In this document: positions 28,740 through 38,012 of the stretch, in pieces | Layout of the letters: each line of letters opens with the position of its first letter | Numbering within the stretch: the stretch's first letter is position 1 | Assembly (NCBI RefSeq): GCF_027531905.1 | Contig: NZ_JAPZSU010000002.1 | Span: 142,163-206,162, forward strand | DNA length: 64,000 bases | From: Flavobacterium sp. | Lineage (GTDB): Bacteria > Bacteroidota > Bacteroidia > Flavobacteriales > Flavobacteriaceae | Reading direction: 5' to 3' | Translations under genes and position numbers: made by a program | Notes under the pieces: generated by a model | The model's input: only the letters and a program-made list of their open reading frames with translations | Databases searched by the model: none | What the model was told of the DNA's origin: nothing

Positions 28740-30209
28740 ATGGCAAATTATTTCAATTCATTACCACTTAGATTACAATTAGAACAATTAGGCGTTTGCG
28801 AATTCATGGACCAATCCGAATTTGCAAATGGAATAACAGCTTTGGCAGGAAAAAAAGTAGTCATTGTAGGTTGTGGAGCTCAAGGTTTAAACCAAGGTTT
28901 AAACATGAGAGATTCTGGTTTAGATATTTCTTATGCTTTACGTGCAGAGGCAATTGCTCAAAAAAGAGCTTCTTATATGAATGCTGCGGATAATGGTTTT
29001 AAAGTTGGAACCTATGAAGAACTGATTCCAAGTGCAGATTTAGTTTGTAATTTAACGCCAGATAAACAACATACTGCTGTAGTAAGTGCTATTATGCCCT
29101 TGATGAAAGAAGGAGCTACTTTAGCTTACTCTCACGGTTTTAACATCGTTGAAGAAGGAATGCAAATTCGTAAAGATATTACGGTAATTATGTGTGCACC
29201 AAAATGTCCCGGATCAGAAGTTCGAGAAGAATACAAAAGAGGTTTTGGAGTGCCTACCTTAATTGCAGTACACCCAGAAAATGACCCTAATGGAGTAGGT
29301 TTAGAGCAAGCAAAAGCGTATGCAGTGGCAACAGGTGGTCATAGAGCTGGCGTATTGAAATCTTCTTTCGTTGCCGAAGTAAAATCAGATTTGATGGGAG
29401 AGCAAACCATTTTGTGTGGAATGCTACAAACGGGTTCTATTTTGTGTTTTGACAAAATGGTAGAAAAAGGAATCGAGCCAGGTTATGCTTCAAAATTGAT
29501 TCAATACGGTTGGGAAACAATTACTGAAGCTTTAAAACATGGTGGAATCACTAACATGATGGATCGTTTGAACAATCCTTCTAAAATTGAGGCATATGAA
29601 TTGGCTGATGAATTAAAAGACATTATGCGTCCTTTGTTTCAAAAACATATGGATGATATTATTTCTGGTGAATTCTCTAAAAACATGATGATAGACTGGG
29701 AGAATAATGACATCAATTTATTGTCATGGAGAGCCGCTACAGCCGAAACTAATTTTGAAAAAACAGCTCCTACAGAGGCGCCAATTTCAGAACAAGAATA
29801 CTTTGATAATGGTGTTTTAATGATTGCGATGGTTAAGGCTGGGGTAGAATTGGCATTCGAAACCATGACAGAGTCTGGAATTATCGAAGAATCTGCATAT
29901 TATGAGTCGTTGCACGAATTGCCATTGATTGCTAATACGGTTGCTAGAAAAAAATTATACGAAATGAACAGAATCATTTCTGACACGGCTGAATATGGTT
30001 GTTATTTATTTGATCATGCGTGTAAACCTTTGTTGGTAGATTTTATGCAAGCTATCGATACCAATGTGATTGGAAAACCATTCTCTACTTCAAATGAAAT
30101 TGACAATGCAGTATTAATTGCTGTTAATAATAGCATCCGTCAACACCCAATAGAAGAAGTTGGCGCTTGGTTACGTGAATCTATGACTGCGATGAAAAAA
30201 ATAGGTTAA
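28740..30209 (+). CDS. ilvC: Ketol-acid reductoisomerase, class II (long form)
   Basis: 489 residues, the length of the class II enzyme with a duplicated C-terminal knotted domain, as in E. coli. The NADPH site is [21 protein letters not shown] (about 39-59), followed by [13 protein letters not shown]. The metal and substrate Asp/Glu residues are in [13 protein letters not shown] and again in the second repeat. It reduces and rearranges acetolactate to dihydroxy-isovalerate. It follows ilvN after 96 bases without a terminator; terminators come after it at 30330 and 30417. Confidence 0.96.
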   Translation: MANYFNSLPLRLQLEQLGVCEFMDQSEFANGITALAGKKVVIVGCGAQGLNQGLNMRDSGLDISYALRAEAIAQKRASYMNAADNGFKVGTYEELIPSADLVCNLTPDKQHTAVVSAIMPLMKEGATLAYSHGFNIVEEGMQIRKDITVIMCAPKCPGSEVREEYKRGFGVPTLIAVHPENDPNGVGLEQAKAYAVATGGHRAGVLKSSFVAEVKSDLMGEQTILCGMLQTGSILCFDKMVEKGIEPGYASKLIQYGWETITEALKHGGITNMMDRLNNPSKIEAYELADELKDIMRPLFQKHMDDIISGEFSKNMMIDWENNDINLLSWRAATAETNFEKTAPTEAPISEQEYFDNGVLMIAMVKAGVELAFETMTESGIIEESAYYESLHELPLIANTVARKKLYEMNRIISDTAEYGCYLFDHACKPLLVDFMQAIDTNVIGKPFSTSNEIDNAVLIAVNNSIRQHPIEEVGAWLRESMTAMKKIG

Positions 30210-30329
30210 TAAATGGAATTACCACACAGGGAGCGTGTGCTGAATAACTATCTTATCGATACTCTCATGGTTTTAGTTTGAATTAGTTATTAAATTTAAG
30301 ATTGGGCAAAACGATACGATATTCTCAGA

Positions 30330-30360
30330 TTCACTTAACTTTATTAGAGAGTTAAGTGAA
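30330..30360 (+). other. Perfect inverted repeat after ilvC
   Basis: ttcacttaact (30330-30340) and agttaagtgaa (30350-30360) form an 11-bp stem with a 9-base loop but no T-run follows. It may be a processing or stabilising hairpin at the 3' end of the ilv transcript. Confidence 0.55.
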
Positions 30361-30416
30361 TGTAATCCAATAAAAATGTTATAAATTGTTGTTAATTGTA
30401 GTTAAATTGTTATTTC

Positions 30417-30448
30417 AAAAGGCATACTTTAAATAGTGTGCCTTTTTT
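30417..30448 (+). terminator. Terminator of the ilv operon
   Basis: aggcatact (30420-30428) pairs with agtgtgcct (30435-30443), with one U-G wobble, and a T-run follows. It is 210 bases after ilvC and before the acs promoter region. Confidence 0.75.
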
Positions 30449-30514
30449 TATGAAAACGATAGAAAATACTTAAAATATTGTTTGGTATGATGTTTACATC
30501 AATTTTGGAATTAG

Positions 30515-30522
30515 TATATTTG
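30515..30522 (+). promoter_or_regulatory. Likely -7 promoter element of acs
   Basis: tatatttg matches TAnnTTTG, 57 bases before the acs ATG and after the ilv terminator. No good -33 element at the expected spacing. Confidence 0.4.
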
Positions 30523-30578
30523 ATTTCCATTAAAAGCAATAAAAATTAGCATTAATACCTTATTAAAAAATTAAAAGC

Positions 30579-32486
30579 ATGAGTTATTTTAAGATCGAAA
30601 ATTTAGAACAATATTTTAAGCATTATAATAAATCGGTTAGAGAACCTAGGAAATTTTGGGGCAAAATTGCAGAAGAAAATTTTACATGGTATCAATATTG
30701 GGATAAAGTAGTAGATTTTAATATGGCAACCGCTGAAGTTAAGTGGTTTACAGAAGCTAAAGTGAATATCACCAAAAACTGTATCGATCGACATTTAGCC
30801 AAACGAGGTGAAAAAAACGCCATCATTTTTGAGCCTAACAATCCAGACGAACCTGCCCAACATATTACCTACAACGAATTGCATCAAAGAGTTTGCAAAA
30901 TGGCTAATGTTTTGAGAGCACAAGGGATTACAAAAGGAGATCGCGTTTGTATTTACTTACCCATGATTCCAGAATTGGCGGTTTCGATTTTAGCCTGTGC
31001 TAGAATTGGAGCTATACATTCGGTTATTTTTGCAGGATTTTCTTCTTCTGCTGTTGCGTCTAGAATTAATGATAGTGAATGTAAAATGGTTATCACATCG
31101 GATGGAGGGTACAGAGGAAATAAAACCATCGATTTGAAAGGAATTATCGATGAGTCATTAGAAAATTGCCCTTCGGTACAATCAGTCTTAGTGACCAAAA
31201 GAACAGAATCCACAATTGCTATGAAACCAGGGAGAGATCAATGGTTGCAGCCACTTTTGGATCAAGCCTCTGATAATAATGTAGCCGAAATTATGGATGC
31301 TGAGGATCCATTATTCATTCTTTACACTTCGGGTTCTACCGGAAAACCAAAAGGAATGGTGCATACTACAGCGGGTTACATGGTCTATACTTCTTACACA
31401 TTTAAAAATGTTTTTAACCACGAAGAGAACGATATTTTTTGGTGTACCGCAGATATTGGATGGATTACAGGACATTCCTATACGCTATATGGTCCCTTGT
31501 TAAACGGAGGTACAACGGTTATTTTTGAAGGAATTCCTTCTTATCCAGATTTTAGTCGTTTTTGGGAAACTATTGAAAAACATAAAGTTACGCAATTCTA
31601 TACAGCTCCAACAGCTATTCGTTCTTTGGCCAAAGAAAGCTTAGAATATGTGCAACGTTTCCCTTTGAAATCATTAAAAGTTATTGGTTCTGTTGGAGAG
31701 CCTATCAATGAAGAAGCTTGGCACTGGTTTAATGATCACGTTGGCGATAAGCGTTGTCCAATTGTGGACACTTGGTGGCAAACAGAAACTGGTGGAATCA
31801 TGATTGCTCCTATTTCTTTTGTAACACCAACCAAGCCAACCTATGCTACTTTGCCTTTACCAGGAATTCAACCAGTTTTAATGGATGATAAACGCAACGA
31901 AATCGAAGGGAATCAAGTAGTTGGAAGTTTGTGTATCAAATTCCCATGGCCTGGTATAGCAAGAACGATTTGGGGAGATCACCAACGTTATATCGATACG
32001 TATTTCTCATCTTTCCCAGGAAAATATTTTACGGGAGATGGCGCCTTACGTGACGAAGTTGGCTATTACAGAATCACAGGTCGTGTAGATGATGTGGTGA
32101 TTGTTTCTGGTCATAATTTAGGTACAGCACCAATTGAGGATGCTATCAACGAACATCCAGCTGTAGCTGAATCCGCAATTGTTGGATTTCCACACGATAT
32201 CAAAGGGAATGCCTTGTACGGTTACGTTATTTTGAAAGAATCAGGGGAATCTAGAGATAGAGAAAACTTGATTAAGGAAATCAACCAAATTATTACCGAT
32301 CATATTGGACCAATTGCGAAATTAGACAAAATCCAGTTCGTTACAGGCTTACCAAAAACACGCTCAGGAAAAATCATGCGTCGTATTTTACGTAAGATTG
32401 CAGAGGGCGATTTCTCAAGCTTTGGAGATACCACTACGTTGCTAAATCCAGAAATAGTAGATGAAATTAAGAATAATAGATTGTAA
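30579..32486 (+). CDS. acs: Acetyl-CoA synthetase (AMP-forming)
   Basis: 635 residues, full length. The adenylate-forming motif LFILYTSGSTGKPKG is at about 247-261. VDTWWQTETGG and YFTGDGALRDEVGYYRITGRVDDV follow, and the C-terminus has TRSGKIMRRILRKIA, with the lysine that is normally acetylated to switch the enzyme off. It activates acetate with ATP and CoA. Monocistronic by its flanking terminators. In many bacteria acs lies beside a DnaQ-like exonuclease and a cNMP/CBS/DUF294 protein; here those two genes are found 5.5 kb downstream, beyond the PKS cluster. Confidence 0.96.
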   Translation: MSYFKIENLEQYFKHYNKSVREPRKFWGKIAEENFTWYQYWDKVVDFNMATAEVKWFTEAKVNITKNCIDRHLAKRGEKNAIIFEPNNPDEPAQHITYNELHQRVCKMANVLRAQGITKGDRVCIYLPMIPELAVSILACARIGAIHSVIFAGFSSSAVASRINDSECKMVITSDGGYRGNKTIDLKGIIDESLENCPSVQSVLVTKRTESTIAMKPGRDQWLQPLLDQASDNNVAEIMDAEDPLFILYTSGSTGKPKGMVHTTAGYMVYTSYTFKNVFNHEENDIFWCTADIGWITGHSYTLYGPLLNGGTTVIFEGIPSYPDFSRFWETIEKHKVTQFYTAPTAIRSLAKESLEYVQRFPLKSLKVIGSVGEPINEEAWHWFNDHVGDKRCPIVDTWWQTETGGIMIAPISFVTPTKPTYATLPLPGIQPVLMDDKRNEIEGNQVVGSLCIKFPWPGIARTIWGDHQRYIDTYFSSFPGKYFTGDGALRDEVGYYRITGRVDDVVIVSGHNLGTAPIEDAINEHPAVAESAIVGFPHDIKGNALYGYVILKESGESRDRENLIKEINQIITDHIGPIAKLDKIQFVTGLPKTRSGKIMRRILRKIAEGDFSSFGDTTTLLNPEIVDEIKNNRL

Positions 32487-32510
32487 TTAATACATCAAAT
32501 AATACATGCT

Positions 32511-32542
32511 AACTGCTTTATTAATAAGATAAAGCAGTTTTT
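32511..32542 (+). terminator. Terminator of acs
   Basis: Perfect 11-bp stem aactgctttat (32511-32521) / ataaagcagtt (32529-32539) followed by T-run 32538-32542. It separates acs from the PKS cluster, which therefore needs its own promoter. Confidence 0.85.
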
Positions 32543-32600
32543 GTATTTATATAAATGCATAGGCTACTTCATTACAAAACATTTCATTAAATTTACCCAT

Positions 32601-33719
32601 ATGGTTAACACAGAAATTGTAATAATTGGGGGAGGTTTAGCAGGATTGACTGCTGGAATTCACTTATCTCAAAACGGAATTTCAGTAACTATTGTCGAAA
32701 AAAACGAATACCCCAAACATAAAGTCTGTGGCGAATACATTTCTAATGAAGTCAAACCTTATCTAGAGTCTTTGGGAATTCCTATTCAAAATGCGCATCC
32801 TACTTCGATTACTCAATTAGAATTTGCGACTTTATATGGTACGAGTTTGCATCAGAAATTGCCTTTAGGTGGTTTTGGCATCAGTCGCTACACCTTAGAT
32901 TACATCTTGTATCAAAAAGCGATTGAAAGTGGTTGTAACATTATAAAAAATACAGTAGAGAGTTGTGTTTTTGAAGAGAATCAGTTCATCGTCACTACGC
33001 AAAATCAAGAAAAATATTTAGCCAAAATTGTTTTAGGTGCCTTTGGCAAAAGAGCCAATTTAGATTATTACTTCCACAGATCATTCATTCAAAAACAATC
33101 CCCTTGGTTAGCGGTCAAAAATCATTATAAAGGCGATTTCCCAGAAGATGTCGTGGGTTTGTATCATTTTAAAGGCGGCTATTGCGGAGTTTCCAAAGTA
33201 GAGAATAACCAAATCAATATATGTTATATCACCAATTATAAAGATTTTAAACGGTATAAAAACATAGCCGATTTTCAAAAAGAGGTACTGTTCAAAAATC
33301 GTAAACTGAAACAAATTTTACAAACTTCGATTCCTGTTTTTGATAAACCATTAACGATAAGTCAAATTTCATTTGAAAAGAAAGAACCTGTGTCAGATCA
33401 TGTTTTGATGATTGGCGATACCGCTGGACTCATTCATCCTTTGTGCGGTAACGGAATGGCGATGGCGATTCATAGTGCCAAAATAGCATCTGAATTGAGT
33501 GTTTATTTTCTTAGCAATAAAAACAGTAGAGAGGTGTTAGAAAGTAAGTATATTGCAACTTGGAATTCCAATTTCAAAGGACGATTACGCATGGGAAGAA
33601 ACTTAAGCGCTATTTTAGAACAACCGATTTTAACATTACTCGTTCTGCAAGTAATTATTTTTTTTCCTTTTATCATCAAACAAATCATCAAACGTACTCA
33701 TGGTACACCCATTTCGTAA
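32601..33719 (+). CDS. FAD-dependent oxidoreductase of the PKS cluster (UbiH/geranylgeranyl-reductase fold)
   Basis: 372 residues from the ATG at 32601, chosen because the FAD-binding strand follows at once (EIVIIGGGLAGLTAGIHLS). The second FAD motif is GDTAGLIHPLCGNGMAMAIHSA near residue 273. The last 40 residues contain a hydrophobic helix (ILTLLVLQVIIFFPFII), which suggests membrane attachment. The family includes aromatic hydroxylases and isoprenoid reductases. Followed by the methyltransferase with no gap (33719/33720). In Streptomyces srsABC a flavoprotein, a methyltransferase and a type III PKS together make phenolic lipid quinones, so ring hydroxylation is the favoured role here. Confidence 0.85.
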   Translation: MVNTEIVIIGGGLAGLTAGIHLSQNGISVTIVEKNEYPKHKVCGEYISNEVKPYLESLGIPIQNAHPTSITQLEFATLYGTSLHQKLPLGGFGISRYTLDYILYQKAIESGCNIIKNTVESCVFEENQFIVTTQNQEKYLAKIVLGAFGKRANLDYYFHRSFIQKQSPWLAVKNHYKGDFPEDVVGLYHFKGGYCGVSKVENNQINICYITNYKDFKRYKNIADFQKEVLFKNRKLKQILQTSIPVFDKPLTISQISFEKKEPVSDHVLMIGDTAGLIHPLCGNGMAMAIHSAKIASELSVYFLSNKNSREVLESKYIATWNSNFKGRLRMGRNLSAILEQPILTLLVLQVIIFFPFIIKQIIKRTHGTPIS

Positions 33720-34439
33720 ATGAATTTTAGAGTCCCCACAACATACAGAACTACTTCCACAGAAATTATGGATGATTTTTCTCTTGAAGGAGAAGAACTT
33801 AGAGAGGCTTTGGATAAAATAGCTTCCATCAACCAATTTTTAGGAGGTAATAAAGTCACTCTCGATGGAGTAAAACAGTTACTTGGCGCTATTTCCCTCA
33901 ATGAAACCATCACAATTGTGGATATAGGGTGCGGAAATGGTGACATGTTGCGTACCTTAGCTCAATATGCACAAAAATCAGGTTTAGTAGTCGAATTAAT
34001 CGGGATTGATGCCAATAGGTTTACGGTGAATCATGCCCAACAATTGTCTGCTGCTTACGAAAATATTTCTTTTCGCTGTGAGGATATTTTTGATACTTCA
34101 TTCAAAGAGGTAAAAGCAGATTTATTTTTGTGTACCTTGACTTTGCATCATTTTAAAAACGAGGAAATCGAATATTTACTGCCTTTGTTTTATAGAAATT
34201 CACGATTAGGAATAGTCATTAATGATTTGCAGCGAAGCGGTTTAGCGTATCGATTATTCCAGCTTTTGTGTGTTGTTTTTCGTCTTAATACGATGTCACG
34301 TGAAGACGGATTGATCTCTATTTTAAGAGGTTTTACTAAAGAAGAATTGATTCGTTTTTCAAATCAAATGAATTTTAATAAGTGGTCCATTCGTTGGAGA
34401 TGGGCATTTAGATACCAATGGATAATTTCAAAATTATGA
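33720..34439 (+). CDS. SAM-dependent methyltransferase of the PKS cluster
   Basis: 239 residues. The SAM-binding motif I is TIVDIGCGNGDMLRTLAQYA (about 61-80), followed by ELIGIDANRFTVNHAQQ and DLFLCTLTLHHFKNEEI, typical of class I methyltransferases acting on small molecules. The N-terminal Asp-Asp-Phe (MDDFSLEGEELREALDKI) is a lid-like helix. The stop overlaps the ATG of the PKS gene in ATGA, showing translational coupling, so it most likely methylates the polyketide product on O or C. Confidence 0.85.
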   Translation: MNFRVPTTYRTTSTEIMDDFSLEGEELREALDKIASINQFLGGNKVTLDGVKQLLGAISLNETITIVDIGCGNGDMLRTLAQYAQKSGLVVELIGIDANRFTVNHAQQLSAAYENISFRCEDIFDTSFKEVKADLFLCTLTLHHFKNEEIEYLLPLFYRNSRLGIVINDLQRSGLAYRLFQLLCVVFRLNTMSREDGLISILRGFTKEELIRFSNQMNFNKWSIRWRWAFRYQWIISKL

Positions 34440-35488
34440 GTGTAAAAATTTGTACCGTAGCCAAACAATTACCGAACTATTCAAAGGCTACCGAAGAAAT
34501 TATTCCTTTTTTGGATGCTTGGCTCGAAGGTCAAGACGAGCGATTTATTCGAAAAGTCAAAAAAATATTCGAAGGTGCGGCTGTCGATAAACGCTATTCT
34601 ATCATGGATCCTGTAGAGGTGTTTACAAAGACTTCGTTTACTGAAAGAAATGCCATTTATGTCCGTGAAGTCATCACATTAGGAGAGAAAGTATTGCAAA
34701 AAGCATTGCTCCAAGCCGAATGGAAAGCTACCGACATTGATTTCATAATTACCGTAAGTTGCACAGGAATTATGATTCCATCACTTGATGCTTACTTAAT
34801 CAATAGTTTGAAATTGCGTCAAGATGTGGTTCGTTTACCTGTAACCGAAATGGGGTGTGCCGCTGGAATATCGGGTATTATTTACGCCAAAAACTTCCTA
34901 AAAGCCAATCCTGGAAAAAGAGCCGTTGTTATTGCGGTCGAAAGTCCAACAGCAACTTTTCAATTGGATGATTTTTCCATGGCCAATATTGTGAGCGCAG
35001 CAATTTTTGGAGACGGAGCTGCTTGTGTATTGCTTTCTTCCAATGATTTAGATGAAGGTCCAGAAATCATTGGCGAGGAAATGTATCATTTTTATGACGC
35101 TATTGACATGATGGGATTTGAATTGACCAATTCAGGTTTGCAAATGGTGCTTGATAGTGCCGTTCCGGAGACCATTGCGAGTCATTTTCCAGCAATTATT
35201 CATCCATTTTTAGCACAATATCAGTTGACTATTTCAGATATGGATTATTTGATTTTCCATCCAGGTGGAAAAAAAATCATTCAAACGGTAGAAACGCTTT
35301 TTGAAGGTTTAGGAAAAGATATTGAAGAGACCAAAGCTGTTTTGCGTTTATACGGAAACATGTCAAGCGCAACAGTACTTTATGTTTTGGAAGAAATTAT
35401 GAATAAAAAACCGGCTAAAGGAACGAAAGGACTGATGCTAAGTTTTGGCCCAGGCTTTTCGGCGCAAAGAGTTTTATTACAATTTTAA
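34436..35488 (+). CDS. Type III polyketide synthase (chalcone-synthase superfamily)
   Basis: 350 residues from the ATG at 34436, which overlaps the methyltransferase stop. The full Cys-His-Asn triad of type III PKS enzymes is present: Cys141 (VTEMGCAAG), His275 (IFHPGGKK) and Asn308 (RLYGNMSSATVLYVLEE), with the C-terminal SFGPGFSAQRVLL loop. It extends a starter acyl group with malonyl-CoA without an integral carrier protein and cyclises the chain to a resorcinol, pyrone or phloroglucinol. The neighbouring carrier protein, ketosynthase and dehydratase suggest that the starter is a specialised fatty acyl chain delivered on ACP. The product is not predictable from sequence. Confidence 0.92.
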   Translation: MSVKICTVAKQLPNYSKATEEIIPFLDAWLEGQDERFIRKVKKIFEGAAVDKRYSIMDPVEVFTKTSFTERNAIYVREVITLGEKVLQKALLQAEWKATDIDFIITVSCTGIMIPSLDAYLINSLKLRQDVVRLPVTEMGCAAGISGIIYAKNFLKANPGKRAVVIAVESPTATFQLDDFSMANIVSAAIFGDGAACVLLSSNDLDEGPEIIGEEMYHFYDAIDMMGFELTNSGLQMVLDSAVPETIASHFPAIIHPFLAQYQLTISDMDYLIFHPGGKKIIQTVETLFEGLGKDIEETKAVLRLYGNMSSATVLYVLEEIMNKKPAKGTKGLMLSFGPGFSAQRVLLQF

Positions 35489-35491
35489 AAA

Positions 35492-35923
35492 ATGGAATCA
35501 CAAGAAATTATATCCAAATTACCCTATAGTAAACCCTTTTTGTTTGTGGATACCATTATTGATGTTAATGAAAATGCCATTAAGGGTAGTTATAGATATG
35601 CAGAAGATTTGGATTTTTACAAAGGGCATTTTGTAGGCAATCCGGTAACGCCTGGCGTTATTTTGACCGAAACTATGGCGCAAATTGGTGTAGTTTGCTT
35701 GGGAATTTTTATTCTAAATGATAACTTTACAAAAGACATCGTAATTGCTTTAACATCAAGTGAAATTGATTTTATTAAACCTGTATATCCAAACGAAACC
35801 GTAACCGTTTTTTCAGAAAAAGTCTACTTTCGTTTTGGTAAATTAAAGTGCAAAGTGTGGATGGAAAATCAAAAGAAGGAAACTGTTTGCAAAGGTTATA
35901 TTTCTGGTATGATGAAATTATAG
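35492..35923 (+). CDS. FabZ-like 3-hydroxyacyl-ACP dehydratase
   Basis: 143 residues, hotdog fold. His46 and Glu60 lie in GHFVGNPVTPGVILTETMAQ, the FabZ-type active-site pattern (H-F-x-G-x-P-x-x-P-G...E). FabZ removes water from 3-hydroxyacyl-ACP. It starts 3 bases after the PKS stop. With the ketosynthase and ACP it would give partial, cluster-specific fatty-acid-like chain building. No ketoreductase or enoyl reductase is in the cluster, so those steps must come from primary metabolism or not occur. Confidence 0.88.
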   Translation: MESQEIISKLPYSKPFLFVDTIIDVNENAIKGSYRYAEDLDFYKGHFVGNPVTPGVILTETMAQIGVVCLGIFILNDNFTKDIVIALTSSEIDFIKPVYPNETVTVFSEKVYFRFGKLKCKVWMENQKKETVCKGYISGMMKL

Positions 35924-35957
35924 TTGAGCTTTTATAATCTTTAATGCTAAAGCTAAA

Positions 35958-37235
35958 ATGAGAAAAAGAGTAGTGATTACAGGGTTAGGAGTGGTCGCTC
36001 CCAATGGAGTAGGAGTACCCGATTTTACTGAGGCCATAAAAAATGGTGTTTCTGGAATACAACACGATCCCGAATTAGAACGTCTTGATTTTTCATGTCA
36101 AATTTCTGGGAAACCTACTATTCCTGACGAACTTGCGCTCAACTATTTCACTCCCCTAGAACTTAGAAATTTTAATGCCTCGGGAATTTTATATGGCGTT
36201 ATCGCTGGAATGGAAGCATGGAAAAATGCAGGCTTAACCATAGAAACGAACGATATTCCAGATTGGAACAGCGGAACAATCTTTGGAACTGGAACCTCAG
36301 GAATTGAAAAATTTAGAGAGAGTATTTATAAGATTGACGACTTGCAAACCCGTCGTTTAGGAAGTACTGCCGTGGCACAAACCATGAACAGCGGTGTAAG
36401 TGCTTATTTGGGCGGAAAGCTAGGATTAGGTAATCAGGTTAGTACTAACTCTTCTGCTTGCACCACAGGCGCAGAAAGCATTTTGATGGGTTTCGAACGC
36501 ATTCAATCGGGTTTGGCCCAACGAATGCTTGTTGGGAGCACCAGCGATTCAGGTCCTTATATTTGGGGAGGATTTGATGCAATGAAAGTCTGTACTTTTA
36601 AACACAACCAAAATCCAGAACAAGGCTCAAGACCAATGTCATCATCTGCTTCGGGTTTTGTTCCTAGTAGTGGAGCAGGAGCATTGGTGATCGAAGATTT
36701 AGAAACAGCTTTGGAACGTGGAGCCACTATTTATGGCGAAATTTTGGGTGGCAATTGCAACTCTGGTGGGCAAAGAGGACAAGGTTCAATGACAGCTCCA
36801 AATGGAATTGCGGTACAAAAATGCATAACAGACGCTCTTCTTAATGCTGGGATTACTGCTTCTGATTTAGATACAATTAACGGACATTTGACTGCTACTG
36901 CCAAAGACGCTTTTGAAATTGAAAATTGGTGCCAAGCCCTAAATTTAAAAGGAAAAGATTTCCCCTATATCAATTCATTGAAATCGATGGTAGGCCATTG
37001 CTTATCTGCAGCAGGGAGTATTGAGTGTGTAGCAAGCGTTTTGGAACTGCATCACGATTTTATTTTTCCAAATTCCAATTGTGAAGACGTACATCCTGAT
37101 ATTATAAAATGTATTGCAGTTTCACAAATCCCACAACGTTTAATTCATAAAAAAATGCAGTATATTGCTAAAGCAAGTTTTGGATTTGGAGATGTAAATG
37201 CCTGCATAATTTTTAAAAAATGGAATTCAATTTAA
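35958..37235 (+). CDS. Beta-ketoacyl-ACP synthase (FabF-like) of the PKS cluster
   Basis: 425 residues. Thiolase-fold condensing enzyme with Cys168 (NSSACTTGAES), His310 (INGHLTATAKDAFE) and His347 (SLKSMVGHCLSAAGS), the C-H-H triad of elongating ketosynthases. The usual A-H-G-T-S-T around the first His is changed to N-G-H-L-T-A, so it is a diverged member, not the housekeeping FabF. It condenses acyl chains with malonyl-ACP, probably on the ACP encoded next. Follows the dehydratase after 34 bases. Confidence 0.9.
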   Translation: MRKRVVITGLGVVAPNGVGVPDFTEAIKNGVSGIQHDPELERLDFSCQISGKPTIPDELALNYFTPLELRNFNASGILYGVIAGMEAWKNAGLTIETNDIPDWNSGTIFGTGTSGIEKFRESIYKIDDLQTRRLGSTAVAQTMNSGVSAYLGGKLGLGNQVSTNSSACTTGAESILMGFERIQSGLAQRMLVGSTSDSGPYIWGGFDAMKVCTFKHNQNPEQGSRPMSSSASGFVPSSGAGALVIEDLETALERGATIYGEILGGNCNSGGQRGQGSMTAPNGIAVQKCITDALLNAGITASDLDTINGHLTATAKDAFEIENWCQALNLKGKDFPYINSLKSMVGHCLSAAGSIECVASVLELHHDFIFPNSNCEDVHPDIIKCIAVSQIPQRLIHKKMQYIAKASFGFGDVNACIIFKKWNSI

Positions 37236-37254
37236 CACTACAAAGTAACACTAT

Positions 37255-37512
37255 ATGGATACTAATCAAAACCCAAGAATTGAAGAGCTTAAGCAAATTA
37301 TTAAGCCTTATATTCAAAACCAAGACGCCTTCGATTCACTAACAGAAGAGACTGATTTCATCAAGGATTTACAAATCAATTCAGCCAATTTAGTCGATGT
37401 AATTTTGGATATAGAAGAGAAATACCAAATAATGATTGATAACGAATCGATGGAAAGAATGATTAATGTGAAAGCAGCTCTTGAAATTATTGATGCAAAA
37501 CTTGCGGAATAA
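37255..37512 (+). CDS. Acyl carrier protein of the PKS cluster
   Basis: 85 residues, acidic, four-helix ACP pattern. The phosphopantetheine attachment serine is Ser43 in DLQINSANLVDVILDIEE; the common DSL is replaced by NSA. It starts 19 bases after the ketosynthase and is followed by its likely activating enzyme. It would carry the starter chain to the PKS. Confidence 0.85.
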   Translation: MDTNQNPRIEELKQIIKPYIQNQDAFDSLTEETDFIKDLQINSANLVDVILDIEEKYQIMIDNESMERMINVKAALEIIDAKLAE

Positions 37513-37520
37513 GTAACGTC

Positions 37521-38012
37521 ATGATTGGGAACGATATTGTGGATTTAGAAGTAGCACGTTGTCAGAGTAATTGGCAACGTAAAGGTTTTTTGGATAAAAT
37601 TTTTACGATAAATGAGCAAAGGCTAATTCTTGATGCCGAAAACCCAGAACTCTTAGTTTGGAATTTATGGACTAGAAAAGAAGCAGCCTATAAAATTTTC
37701 AATAGAAGTACACAAATCAGAGCGTTTATTCCTCTTCTATTAGAATGTAATGTAATCAATGAATTTGAAGGTACAATAAGCATCAATCATCAAACCTATT
37801 TTTCTCAAACCGAAATAACCGAAAGTAGTGTTTATACTGTTGCAGTGAGTGAAAGGCTCTTTTTTTCAAAAATACAAGTGCTTTCTTCTGAACAACCCAT
37901 CTTGAAGGAAGATGGAATTCCATTTTTGATGGATTCTATTTCAAACAAAAAAAATCCCGTTTCTATTACGCATCATGGGCGATTTTGGAACGGGATTACT
38001 TTAGCAGTTTAA
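37521..38012 (+). CDS. 4'-phosphopantetheinyl transferase
   Basis: 163 residues. The Mg-binding motifs are present: GNDIVDL at 3-9 (Asp5) and WTRKEAAYK at 50-58 (Glu54, Lys58), the usual (W/F)-(S/T)-x-K-E-x-x-x-K pattern. It loads phosphopantetheine onto the ACP encoded 8 bases upstream. Its 3' end contains the arms of a hairpin (37953-37997) that can serve as terminator for the convergent exonuclease gene; the last four bases overlap that gene. Confidence 0.88.
   Translation: MIGNDIVDLEVARCQSNWQRKGFLDKIFTINEQRLILDAENPELLVWNLWTRKEAAYKIFNRSTQIRAFIPLLLECNVINEFEGTISINHQTYFSQTEITESSVYTVAVSERLFFSKIQVLSSEQPILKEDGIPFLMDSISNKKNPVSITHHGRFWNGITLAV
37946..37997 (-). terminator. Terminator of the exonuclease gene, inside the PPTase coding sequence
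   Basis: On the minus strand aatcccgtt (37997-37989) pairs with aacgggatt (37961-37953), and a run of eight T follows (37946-37954 complement). The 27-base loop is long. It lies just after the exonuclease stop at 38009. Confidence 0.55.

Noticed and set aside
32541..32600. A 20-residue N-terminal extension of the flavoprotein
   Set aside because: The start at 32601 puts the FAD-binding strand at the usual place, and the extension would overlap the acs terminator.
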